A stretch of 64,000 nt of DNA from an uncultured Alphaproteobacteria bacterium (GTDB lineage: Bacteria; Pseudomonadota; Alphaproteobacteria; Rs-D84), in contig CAKQGH010000001.1 in assembly GCA_934232895.1 (NCBI GenBank), positions 1-64,000 of the forward strand, given 5' to 3'. Each line of letters begins with the position of its first letter. Position 1 is the first letter of the stretch. The notes below the pieces were generated by a model, which saw nothing but the letters and a program-made list of their open reading frames with translations, searched no databases and was not told where the DNA came from. The position numbers were made by a program, and so were the translations under genes. Below, piece after piece: positions 42,373 through 50,116 of the stretch.

Positions 42373-42601
42373 CGCGCCGCTGCATACAACTGAAATGGGT
42401 GCGGCGCGCATTAGGCGGAATTTGAATCTGGCGCCAAATGCCGATGTTGTGCGTTTTTGCCGCGCCATGGTTTCAAACGCCGAAATTACCCGCCACGGGA
42501 AAAATTACTATGCCAGACGCCGCGATTTGGTGATAACAATAAACGCAACATCATTTACGATAATAACCGCCCACAGAATCAGGTCGCCACACCGTGATTG
42601 A
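42341..42601 (+). CDS. DUF3781-family small protein overlapping the end of parE
   Basis: The 86-residue protein carries the DUF3781 pattern: LHTTEMGAARIRRNLNL, then HGKNYYARRRDLVITINATSFTIITAH. The domain starts only about 12 residues into the frame, so the 32-base overlap with parE (other frame) is real unless translation begins at an internal TTG near 42365. No good binding site is visible. I know of no assigned function for the family. It fills what would otherwise be an empty gap between parE and the paralogue pair. Confidence 0.72.
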   Translation: MHNSSKICLSDAPLHTTEMGAARIRRNLNLAPNADVVRFCRAMVSNAEITRHGKNYYARRRDLVITINATSFTIITAHRIRSPHRD

Positions 42602-42655
42602 CAATTTATTTTTTTGTATTATATTATACAGGCAATAAACAAGGAAAATATTAAA

Positions 42656-43171
42656 ATGACAAATTTAAGTAAGATAGCGCAAATGCACAAAAGTCATAAA
42701 AGAAAGAATACTTATGTAGTCCATCTGGATACCGAATTTAATATGCCGGCATTCTGGGAAGAATTCAGCAAATCGCCATTGACTGTTCTGATTAAAAATG
42801 GTGAAAAGGTTCAAGAGGTTGGGCGCTGTATGCGTTGCACCAAATTCCCAAACCCGGGCGCAATTCAAATGCATCGCGAATATCGGTATTTGGCCCAAGT
42901 AGATAAAAAATTGGCATCAACCGTTGTCGAATATTTGGACAAGGACACCGGCGCACCGGTCGCATTGCTGTACCCAACAGACCTGTATGTGTACGAAGAA
43001 TATCGTGACAACGATTTCTTGGCACATTTGAACCATGCATCGCGTCAAGATTTTGTTCGCCAAATGGACCTGCGTACCCAAATGCTGGACAAGGCAATCG
43101 CCATGGGCCAAGGATTACAAATAACGAGAAAAAAATGGCAAGCACAAAACACAAAAACACATACATTGTAA
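42656..43171 (+). CDS. Unknown-family protein, tandem paralogue A
   Basis: I do not recognise this 171-residue soluble protein. After a basic start it has KRKNTYVVHLD, a C-M-R-C pair, FPNPGAIQMHREYRYLA, KLASTVVEYLDKDTGAPVALLYPTDLYVY and HLNHASRQDFVRQ. All of these recur in the next gene at about 40-50 percent identity by eye. There is no export signal. The start at 42656 is preceded by AAGGAAAATATTAA. Its last 37 bases overlap the start of paralogue B in another frame. Confidence 0.65.
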   Translation: MTNLSKIAQMHKSHKRKNTYVVHLDTEFNMPAFWEEFSKSPLTVLIKNGEKVQEVGRCMRCTKFPNPGAIQMHREYRYLAQVDKKLASTVVEYLDKDTGAPVALLYPTDLYVYEEYRDNDFLAHLNHASRQDFVRQMDLRTQMLDKAIAMGQGLQITRKKWQAQNTKTHTL

Positions 43172-43569
43172 AAATCGATGGCACAATGGCCGACTTGCAG
43201 GCCTTTGCCATGTGCGAACATACCCCACTGCCAGTCGTCACACTTAATGGCGCACCAGTAAAGCAAAACGCTGGTGGGTGGTTGAACTCTGTTCTTTTTC
43301 CAAACCCGGGGGCATCATATATGTCGGCGGAATATCGGAACATTGCACCGCATTTTGGTGAAAAATTGGCATCAACAATTGTTGAATATCTGGACAAGGA
43401 TAATGGTGCCCCGGTTGTATATTTGTACCCAACAATTATTTTGGTTTGCGATGGGTACGATGAAACATACGAAAAGCATCTGAACCACGCAACACGTCGC
43501 GATTTGGCAAACCAAATTACCAAGCGCCGCATCGCATGGGTAAAAATGAATTCACAAAATCAACGATAA
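43135..43569 (+). CDS. Unknown-family protein, tandem paralogue B
   Basis: This 144-residue relative of the preceding gene lacks that gene's N-terminal basic segment and the C-x-x-C pair. It shares KNTYIVKID, FPNPGASYMSAEYRNIA, KLASTIVEYLDKDNGAPVVY, LYPTIILV and HLNHATRRDLANQ. Its ATG lies 37 bases before the stop of paralogue A, with a weak GAGAAAAAA upstream, so translation is probably coupled. A shared three-part core (NTY strand, FPNPGA loop, VEYLDKD-GAPV helix-strand) suggests a compact domain of unknown role. Confidence 0.65.
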   Translation: MASTKHKNTYIVKIDGTMADLQAFAMCEHTPLPVVTLNGAPVKQNAGGWLNSVLFPNPGASYMSAEYRNIAPHFGEKLASTIVEYLDKDNGAPVVYLYPTIILVCDGYDETYEKHLNHATRRDLANQITKRRIAWVKMNSQNQR

Positions 43570-43597
43570 AAAACACCGGCAAATGCCGGTGTTTTTG
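43570..43597. terminator. Terminator between convergent genes
   Basis: ACACCGGC and GCCGGTGT around AAAT have A and T flanks, serving the 43135 gene and possibly the facing 43615 gene. Confidence 0.85.
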
Positions 43598-43614
43598 TTT
43601 TCCCACATCTTTGT

Positions 43615-45090
43615 TTATTGGATACCGACGCGGAACTCGTCACCCCAACCGGCGACAGCCTGGCCGCCAACGGTACATTGCAGGGCATCAAAACCTTTTT
43701 CAACTTGATTTTTCTTGACCACATGGCTGGTCACCAAACCACCGGTTGTCCCCAGCACCACGGCGGCAATAGAATCCGATGCCAAACGCGCAGTGTTGAA
43801 ATTACCCTCGGCATCTTTCCATACGGTCACCTTGAAATCATCTTGCATGCTGTCCAGTTTGCTGATGATTCCACTGATTTTATTGCGCGATGTTGTTTGT
43901 TGAACAGACAATTGGACCGCCGCGGCATTTTGTGCCAGCTGGTTTTGTGCCGAAATCAATGCACGCAATTGCGCCATTAAACTGTTAAATTTAACCGAAT
44001 CGCGATTGCTGTCATTTGTACAGAATTCCAAAATCGCATTGATTTTGCTTTGGATTTCAGTATTTGTTGCATATTGTTCCAACCATGCGTACAACATATT
44101 CAAATCAGATTCCGCACAGGTATATGTGGATTGATTGTTATTGTTTTGCACAATCGTGGCGCCAACACAACTGCGACTGGATGTGTTAAATGTTTTCGTC
44201 GTATCAACACATTTGCAATTTGTGCCGTTCCATGTTGCGACCGATGACGGGACATAGCAACAGGCCTTGCCCTCAGCCGATGAACGCGAATTCAAACATT
44301 TTTGCAGTGTGCTGTTTTGTACGGCACCTTTGGCCACACATTTTTTGTTGACCGCATCCCACACATGTTTATCACCACAATTGCATGCCGTACCATTCCA
44401 GTTTGCAGGTTCACCCCGTGCAGCGGCCGCCGCACAATCGGACTGTGCCGCATTCGCACCACCATTTGATGCGTTTTTATTTACTACGCCCGCAACCGAA
44501 CATTTGCCATTGTTAGCCACCATACCCTCGATACACTTGGTCGCCTTGCACACAAATTTCGGTCCCTCGCGGCAGACGCCCTCGAATTCGACACCATTTT
44601 GATCGGTCAGCTCTATACCGCTGCATTCAATTTTGGTCAAAACACGTACGGCGCCATCTTTCATCAAATGTTGTCCAACCGGAACATCGCCAAACGAATT
44701 TGTTTTGCAGACGCCGTCCTGCAATTCTTCCCAACGGTCGTTGCCACCCTTGCCACCGCGGAATAACAATTCCGTTTTGCAGATGTACGATGCCTTGTGA
44801 TTGATTACTTGGCCCTTGAATACATGTCCGATCGGCATATTCACAGATTGCCCCGTGGTATATCCACCAGAATTATATGCGTCGCATTCATATGCATACC
44901 CGCCACCAGAATTTTTATGCCCGGTCGTTTCGTACCCGTTTTTTGCCATGTTATACTGTGTTGCGTTTTCGTACAAAAACTCGTCATCATCTGGTTCTTG
45001 TGACCCCTCGTAACTGATGATGGTCGCGCCGGCCGCAAACACCGACATTGGCGCCAAAGTCAAACACAAAATTGCTAGTATTTTTTTCAT
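43615..45090 (-). CDS. Cysteine-rich secreted protein
   Basis: The 491-residue protein starts MKKILAILCLTLAPMSVFAAG, a signal peptide. It has over 20 cysteines in its first two thirds, including two copies of a W-N-G-T-x-C-x-C module (NWNGTACNCGDKHVWD and TWNGTNCKCVD), and then a helical region (about 330-430). A Gly/Val-rich possible membrane segment (SIAAVVLGTTGGLVTSHVV) and a short end follow. The pattern suits a disulfide-linked extracellular or periplasmic protein anchored near its C-terminus. The function is unknown. No operon partner is obvious; it is read away from dnaA. Confidence 0.65.
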   Translation of the reverse strand: MKKILAILCLTLAPMSVFAAGATIISYEGSQEPDDDEFLYENATQYNMAKNGYETTGHKNSGGGYAYECDAYNSGGYTTGQSVNMPIGHVFKGQVINHKASYICKTELLFRGGKGGNDRWEELQDGVCKTNSFGDVPVGQHLMKDGAVRVLTKIECSGIELTDQNGVEFEGVCREGPKFVCKATKCIEGMVANNGKCSVAGVVNKNASNGGANAAQSDCAAAAARGEPANWNGTACNCGDKHVWDAVNKKCVAKGAVQNSTLQKCLNSRSSAEGKACCYVPSSVATWNGTNCKCVDTTKTFNTSSRSCVGATIVQNNNNQSTYTCAESDLNMLYAWLEQYATNTEIQSKINAILEFCTNDSNRDSVKFNSLMAQLRALISAQNQLAQNAAAVQLSVQQTTSRNKISGIISKLDSMQDDFKVTVWKDAEGNFNTARLASDSIAAVVLGTTGGLVTSHVVKKNQVEKGFDALQCTVGGQAVAGWGDEFRVGIQ

Positions 45091-45196
45091 TCTCTTTCTC
45101 CGTCATCGTGGGGCGCGGTGGCGTCCCCATTCATATTCATTGCGTATATTTTATCATAAAACAGGCCCCAATCCAAGAGATAAACTTAAAATTAAA

Positions 45197-45215
45197 ACCG
45201 CGCGAATTGCGCGGT
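45197..45215 (-). terminator. Weak terminator of dnaA
   Basis: ACCGCGC (45197-45203) and GCGCGGT (45209-45215) with TTTTAATTTTAA following on the minus strand lie just past the dnaA stop. Confidence 0.6.
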
Positions 45216-45221
45216 CGTGTA

Positions 45222-46505
45222 TTATTTGCATTCGGCAACCAATTGATTTATTTGCGCCGCCAAAACCAAATCGGTCTGTTTTTGTTTTTCAACTTGGGCA
45301 ATGGCATATACAACCGTCGCATGGTCGCGCCCACCAACATAACCGCCAATTTCAGACAACGACAAACCTGTTGCAGATTTCAACACCGCCATCATAACCT
45401 GGCGCGCCATAACCAATGCGCGACTGCGCCCACGACCACATACCGCGTCATACGAAACGCCCAATTTTTCGCACATTGCGCGCACCATGGAAATTGGTGT
45501 TTTTGCGCGCTGCAATGTGTCGGCCAACAAGCGCGATGCAACACTCATATCGACCGGCATTCCCATCAAATCATTATATGTTTTGATTTTCATAATAACG
45601 CCACGAACCAAATGACCATCGGCCGCCGTGCGATGCGCCAATTCGGTTGCAACATCTGACGCAACGCCCGCACGCAACAGCATTACGCGACGAACATTTT
45701 CGTTCGGCTGAACCATATCCGCAACCAAGCCCGATGCCATCAGCGATTGCGCACGACGATCAAAACCCGTCAAATTGCCTGGTGCCGCGTTTGCCGTTAA
45801 AACGATGTTTTTGCCGGCACTGCGCAAATCCATAATCAGTTGCATAAATTCTTCGCATGTGGCGCGTTTACCCGCCAACATTTGAACATCATCCATAATA
45901 AATGTATCACAATTGCGGCAGTAATCTTTGAATGCGAAAATTGTACGGTCGTGCAACGCGCGTGCAAATTCAGAAACAAAATTCCCACCGGTCATCATAA
46001 TGGTGCGACCCGTCGCCGCCGAATTGATGCAATTGGCCAACAACGATTTGCCACAACCCGCCGGTCCATAAATAAACAACGGCGAGAATGGTACACACCC
46101 CGCCGCCAATTTTTTGCATGCCGACACAACAAACGCATTCTCGTCGGACGCAACAAATTCATCGAATGTTGCGGTCGTTGCATCATCTGTGGCGCGCGCC
46201 GCCGGTGCATAGGATTGAACCGCATTATCATTTGCAACGGTTGCCGCCACAGACGCCGCACCACGCACCGCGATACGCACCGCCAAACCATATTCCGCCG
46301 CAACCGCGTTTAACGTCGCGCCGTGCACGCCTGAAATAAAATCGGCCGAGAATTGATTTTGCGCGGTCAGCACCAATGTATTATCGACAATTTCAAAATT
46401 CAGTGGAGAAATCCAGGACGAGAACGCAGCAGAATCCATTTTTGCGGCAATGGCCCCCTTGATAACTTCCAAGTTAGTCATTTTTATTGTCGCCGCTGCC
46501 TGCAT
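45222..46505 (-). CDS. dnaA: Chromosomal replication initiator DnaA
   Basis: DnaA binds origin boxes and opens the duplex. The 427-residue protein has domain I (KMDSAAFSSWISPLNFEI), a short variable linker and an AAA+ domain with Walker A IYGPAGCGKS and Walker B TFIMDDVQ. The DNA-binding domain IV is RALVMARQVMMAVLKSATGLSLSEIGGYVGGRDHATV in outline. The AAA+ sensor region is present but several positions are more Ala-rich than usual. I chose the start at 46505, with AAGGAGAAACGAC upstream; an in-frame start at 46565 is weaker. dnaN is not adjacent. Confidence 0.93.
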   Translation of the reverse strand: MQAAATIKMTNLEVIKGAIAAKMDSAAFSSWISPLNFEIVDNTLVLTAQNQFSADFISGVHGATLNAVAAEYGLAVRIAVRGAASVAATVANDNAVQSYAPAARATDDATTATFDEFVASDENAFVVSACKKLAAGCVPFSPLFIYGPAGCGKSLLANCINSAATGRTIMMTGGNFVSEFARALHDRTIFAFKDYCRNCDTFIMDDVQMLAGKRATCEEFMQLIMDLRSAGKNIVLTANAAPGNLTGFDRRAQSLMASGLVADMVQPNENVRRVMLLRAGVASDVATELAHRTAADGHLVRGVIMKIKTYNDLMGMPVDMSVASRLLADTLQRAKTPISMVRAMCEKLGVSYDAVCGRGRSRALVMARQVMMAVLKSATGLSLSEIGGYVGGRDHATVVYAIAQVEKQKQTDLVLAAQINQLVAECK

Positions 46506-46564
46506 GTCGTTTCTCCTTCCTTTCAGAGTTTCCTGCCAGCGCAAGAGTGTAAAAATCACCTGCA

Positions 46565-46608
46565 CATAAACGCTAAATTTTACTGTTCCATAAAATTTAG
46601 TGTTTATG
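46565..46608 (-). promoter_or_regulatory. Long inverted repeat in the dnaA leader
   Basis: CATAAACGCTAAATTTTA (46565-46582) pairs with 46591-46608 over 18 positions with one G-T wobble, around an eight-base loop, 60 bases before the dnaA start. It could be a mRNA hairpin or a protein-binding site. The surrounding 46506-46810 gap is AT-rich and has no gene. I find no clear TTATCCACA boxes in it. Confidence 0.5.
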
Positions 46609-46711
46609 TTAGCCCTACTTTACAACTCTCTCGCTTTGGTGACTGAGATGTTTACTCTCAATCGTTTTGGATACGTCAGTTAAGTTATAAGATAAATTTT
46701 GATTTTCAACC

Positions 46712-46737
46712 AAATGTTAAACAATTTTTTAACATTT
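46712..46737. other. AT-rich inverted repeat between dprA and dnaA
   Basis: AAATGTTAAA (46712-46721) and TTTAACATTT (46728-46737) are exact inverse complements. It lies 74 bases past the dprA stop and could be a weak terminator for dprA or an operator upstream of dnaA. Confidence 0.45.
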
Positions 46738-46810
46738 ATTTTTTGACAACGATTCGTTTTTTTGCCAGATTTCCGCCGTTTGTATATACAATGTATAGAC
46801 AAGAAAATAT

Positions 46811-47842
46811 TCATATACGAATATATCCACTGTCAACTTTTCGTACCAAACCCTGTAATTCCAGCACAACCAAATCGCGCTTAATTTCCGAAATATTTTT
46901 TTTGACAATTTCTGCCAATACAGATTCGGACACCGGAATCGTCCCCAGTTTATCCAACAAGGAATTTTCACCCGTATCTTTTTTTGTTTTTTTCTGCAAC
47001 GATTGGGAATTATTTTCCAGCTCTGGGAAATCAGTCACCCCAACGCATAATTCCGCCACACCCGATTTTATCAGCGAATTTGGCCCGGCGCCGCGGGAAT
47101 CCGCCGGATGCGACGGAATTGCGTATATTTTACGGTCAAATTCCTGTGCGAATCGGGCGGTGTGCATACTGCCAGATTTCTTGTCGGCCTCGCCCAATAT
47201 CAATTTTTGGCCGATTCCCGCGACCCAGCGGTTGCGTTGCACGAAATTTGATGCGATTGGCGACATGCCAACTGGCATTTCACTGACCACCACACCACGC
47301 GAAACAATTTCCCAATACAGCGATTCGTTTTCAACCGGCCAAATGTTATCGCACCCGCCCGCCAAAACGGCGATTGTTTGGGCATTGCCATCGGCCCGTA
47401 ATGCGCCACGATGTGCCGCCGCATCGGTGCCAATTGCCATACCCGACACAACCGCAATGCCATGCGCCGCAAAATTCGTTGCCAAATTCGCCATAAATTC
47501 CATACCCGCCGCGGTTGCATGGCGCGTGCCAACCATTGCGACGGCCGGCCTGCGCAATGTTTCCAAATTTCCGCGTGCCGATAACACCGGCGGATGATGT
47601 TTCAGCGCCCGCAACGCCGCCGGATAATATGCATCGGTGTCACATATATAATGTATGTCCAGTTCTGCCGCGCGGTCCATTTCGCGCCGCACCGATGCAA
47701 CATGCGCATCATCCGCGCCCAGGGACGCCGCCGCCGCACGAACATCACCACCGAATCGGTCCAATAATTTGCCATAGTTCACCGGCCCAATATTTGGCAT
47801 ACGCAAAATCAATAATCTTTCAAATAAATCAGACATATTCAT
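46811..47842 (-). CDS. dprA: DNA-processing protein DprA
   Basis: DprA loads RecA onto incoming single-stranded DNA during natural transformation. The 343-residue protein has a SAM-like N-terminal region, a Rossmann-type DprA core (AVAMVGTRHATAAG, VVSGMAIGTDAAAH, AVLAGGCDNIWP, FVQRNRWVAGI) and a C-terminal winged-helix region (VLEEIVKK-like, VLELQGLVRKV). I set the start at 47842; an ATG at 47836 is also possible and no binding site decides. It is upstream of dnaA on the same strand. Competence in this organism is suggested only by this gene. Confidence 0.92.
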   Translation of the reverse strand: MNMSDLFERLLILRMPNIGPVNYGKLLDRFGGDVRAAAASLGADDAHVASVRREMDRAAELDIHYICDTDAYYPAALRALKHHPPVLSARGNLETLRRPAVAMVGTRHATAAGMEFMANLATNFAAHGIAVVSGMAIGTDAAAHRGALRADGNAQTIAVLAGGCDNIWPVENESLYWEIVSRGVVVSEMPVGMSPIASNFVQRNRWVAGIGQKLILGEADKKSGSMHTARFAQEFDRKIYAIPSHPADSRGAGPNSLIKSGVAELCVGVTDFPELENNSQSLQKKTKKDTGENSLLDKLGTIPVSESVLAEIVKKNISEIKRDLVVLELQGLVRKVDSGYIRI

Positions 47843-47873
47843 ACTATAAGAAATATTCCCCATGTAATAAAAG

Positions 47874-47901
47874 TAAAAAAAGCGTCCCGAATGGGACGCC
47901 A
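47874..47901 (-). terminator. Terminator upstream of dprA (for the 47921 gene)
   Basis: GCGTCCC and GGGACGC around GAAT are followed by seven Ts on the minus strand. Confidence 0.88.
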
Positions 47902-47920
47902 ATATAAATGCGACGCGGTA

Positions 47921-48757
47921 TTACGCTTCCAACGCACGGATTAAATCGTCGTAATCCAAATTAGTGCATTCTGCGGGCTTGCCAACCGTATCCCAAATGC
48001 TGTTTTCACATTCGGCCTTTAATTCTTTCAGGCTTTGTAAAAACGTGTTGTACTGGGTCGGCTTTTCTTTCTTTAACGCCAACAATTGACTGCGCAGCAA
48101 TTCGTCATCGGCCAATGCCTTTTGTCCCTGGACCTTGCCGCCAATCAGTTTATTTCCGAACAACTCCATTACACCAACACCAACGCCGGCGCCACCAACC
48201 GCGCCACCAACGGTCGCCCATACGCGGGCCTTTTTCTTGGCATCCAGAATGCGCTGCTGCATCTTAGCCTCGTCCACCCAGGCACCACATGTGATATTTT
48301 GCCCCCATTCATAATACTGGGTTGGAATATCGGACACATCAATGCGCGAATCGGTCGATTTCATACCAACCTTGACAAAGCACGTGTTGTTTTCTGGATT
48401 CTCGGTATCCTCGGTCATGGTGGCATAATTTGATGTATTGCTGTACCGCGATGCCCAAACGAACGTGTTGCCAACGCCAATATTATTACTTATGCATGCC
48501 TTTTTTTCGGCCTCGCGCGTGTCAACAGCCGGCTTTTCCGGTTCGGTTGGTTCCACGCGAACACTGGATTTATTATCCGATGGGTTTGACATAGACATAG
48601 ATGCCATCGCACTCAGTTGCCCCGTTGATGCCGTGGCACGCGGCGCACTGGCAACCATTTGCGTCTGCATTGAACGACGCGAATGTCCCGCCGGCTCCAA
48701 CGCAAACGACGGCGCCACAAAAACACTGAATACTATCAAAGAAACTATCGCTTTCAT
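47921..48757 (-). CDS. Secreted protein with Gly-rich membrane-like segment
   Basis: The 278-residue protein has a signal peptide (MKAIVSLIVFSVFVAPSFA), a Ser/Met-rich stretch and a middle domain with four cysteines (KKACISNN, NTCFVKVG, ITCGAWVD). A Gly/Val-rich hydrophobic segment ATVGGAVGGAGVGVGVM (about 178-195) and a helical C-terminus with two more cysteines follow. The hydrophobic segment resembles that of the 43615 protein in placement, so the two may share an anchoring mode. I do not recognise the family. The start at 48757 matches the signal peptide. It lies 113 bases upstream of plsY's stop-side gap and has its own terminator. Confidence 0.62.
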   Translation of the reverse strand: MKAIVSLIVFSVFVAPSFALEPAGHSRRSMQTQMVASAPRATASTGQLSAMASMSMSNPSDNKSSVRVEPTEPEKPAVDTREAEKKACISNNIGVGNTFVWASRYSNTSNYATMTEDTENPENNTCFVKVGMKSTDSRIDVSDIPTQYYEWGQNITCGAWVDEAKMQQRILDAKKKARVWATVGGAVGGAGVGVGVMELFGNKLIGGKVQGQKALADDELLRSQLLALKKEKPTQYNTFLQSLKELKAECENSIWDTVGKPAECTNLDYDDLIRALEA

Positions 48758-48870
48758 TATGGAATCCCCCACTACTTTGGTGAACATTATACCACAAAAT
48801 CGACCAAAAATAAAGGCCAAATGCAATATGGTAAAAAATCGGGCCGCAGATTATGCGACCCACAATTGAT

Positions 48871-49458
48871 TTATTTTTTCCATTTCCATTCTATTTTTGA
48901 TTCCTGGCCGCGCAGCAATCGCGATATGTTCGCGCGATGGCGCCACATACACAGCAACCCAATGGCCAGAAACGCAAATCCAACATTGGTATCAATAACA
49001 AATCCCAACACAGGCATCAAACAAAACACCACAACGGCCCCCAGTGATGAATACCCGGACGATAACGCCACAATCAACCATTCAATTGCACATATAATAA
49101 AAGTCAGTGGGCTGACCGCCAACATAACCCCAAACAGTGACGATATGCCCTTGCCACCGCGGAATTTTAACCAAACCGGATAACAGTGTCCAACAATAGC
49201 AACAAACCCGCACCATGCGCCAAACGCGACGCCACCAATGTAATTCCCAAAAATAACGGCGACAATTGCTTTGGCCATATCCAATAACCATGTCAGTCCC
49301 GCCAGACGCAACCCGCCAACACGCATCACATTGGTCGCACCGATGTTGCCACTGCCCACCGTGCGTAAATCGCCCTTGCCCGCGGCCCGTGTCAACAACA
49401 ATCCCATGGGTATCGAACCCAATAAATACGAAATAATTACAGTAAATGCGTACATCAT
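48871..49458 (-). CDS. plsY: Acyl-phosphate glycerol-3-phosphate acyltransferase PlsY
   Basis: PlsY transfers the acyl group from acyl-phosphate to glycerol-3-phosphate, the first step of phospholipid synthesis. The 195-residue protein has five membrane segments and the three motifs: YLLGSIPMG, GSGNIGATNVMR (phosphate-binding) and FRGGKGISSLFG. AAGGAAAAATAAA precedes the start. The partner PlsX is not in the window; PlsC, which acts next, is at 23269. Confidence 0.95.
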   Translation of the reverse strand: MMYAFTVIISYLLGSIPMGLLLTRAAGKGDLRTVGSGNIGATNVMRVGGLRLAGLTWLLDMAKAIVAVIFGNYIGGVAFGAWCGFVAIVGHCYPVWLKFRGGKGISSLFGVMLAVSPLTFIICAIEWLIVALSSGYSSLGAVVVFCLMPVLGFVIDTNVGFAFLAIGLLCMWRHRANISRLLRGQESKIEWKWKK

Positions 49459-49531
49459 TTTATTTTTCCTTGATTTTATCTTTGTTTTTTATAGAATACC
49501 AAGAAACTTGAATAAATAAAAGGAAAATAAA

Positions 49532-49792
49532 GTGGCAAATCATAAGTCATCTGAAAAAAGAATCTTGGTCACGGAAAAGAAAAACGCCGTGAACACCGCC
49601 CGTCGCAGTGCTGTTAAAACAGCCACGAAAAAGGCGTTAACCGCAATTGCATCTGGGGACAAGGCCGCGGCAACAACCGCCGCACGCAGCGCAGAAAGCA
49701 AGATTATGAAATCTGCTGGCAAAATTATGCCGAAACAACGCGCGGCGCGTAAAATCTCGCGCTTGGCGAAAAAAGTTTCCAAAATGGCATAA
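49532..49792 (+). CDS. rpsT: 30S ribosomal protein S20
   Basis: This 86-residue, strongly basic helical protein binds 16S rRNA. It reads ANHKSSEKRILVTEKKN at its start and ends QRAARKISRLAKKVSKMA, both typical. The start codon is GTG, seven bases after AAAAGGAAAA; unusual starts are common for this gene. It is divergent from plsY and has two terminators after it. Confidence 0.96.
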   Translation: MANHKSSEKRILVTEKKNAVNTARRSAVKTATKKALTAIASGDKAAATTAARSAESKIMKSAGKIMPKQRAARKISRLAKKVSKMA

Positions 49793-49812
49793 TGCCATTG
49801 GCAAAAATATTT

Positions 49813-49836
49813 GGCGCACATTTCTGTGCGCCTTTT
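49813..49836 (+). terminator. First terminator of rpsT
   Basis: GGCGCACA and TGTGCGCC around TTTC are followed by TTTT. Confidence 0.85.
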
Positions 49837-49843
49837 GTTGTAT

Positions 49844-49869
49844 AAAAAACGCCCAATGGGCGTTTTTTT
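49844..49869 (+). terminator. Second terminator of rpsT
   Basis: AAAAAACGCCC and GGGCGTTTTTTT around AAT lie ten bases beyond the first. Confidence 0.85.
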
Positions 49870-50083
49870 CAAAAGCCCCCGTTTACCCCGCGCCATCAGT
49901 ACAGCACTACTTACCGAATTGCCACGCGTCGCTACGCTCGCGCGCAAAATGACATAGATTACAGCCAGTGTGCCCCCCAGGGACAGTGTCCCTGTTGCAA
50001 TTCATTTTGTTATATTCCGCTGGTATTATTGTCATTGCGAGTGCAACGAAGCAATCCAATAGATAAAACTGATGTGTTCTCTA
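49870..50083. repeat. Remnants of dispersed repeats between rpsT and the secretin
   Basis: No gene is visible here. Two stretches belong to the widespread class of intergenic repeats. One reads CGTCGCTACGCTCGCGCG and continues into AAAATGACA (about 49927-49955). The other reads GTCATTGCGAGTGCAACGAA and continues GCAATCC (about 50031-50057). They are inverted relative to each other. Confidence 0.6.
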
Positions 50084-50115
50084 AAAATAAAACCGGCGAT
50101 TGCCGGTTTTATTTT
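50084..50115 (-). terminator. Terminator of the secretin gene
   Basis: AAAATAAAACCGGC (50084-50097) and GCCGGTTTTATTTT (50102-50115) form a perfect 14-pair stem around GATT. Confidence 0.9.
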
Positions 50116-50116
50116 T

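Noticed and set aside
46506..46810. Possible chromosomal origin upstream of dnaA
   Set aside because: The gap is AT-rich with inverted repeats, but I find no cluster of TTATCCACA-like boxes, and origins in Alphaproteobacteria often lie away from dnaA. GC-skew analysis of the full chromosome would decide.
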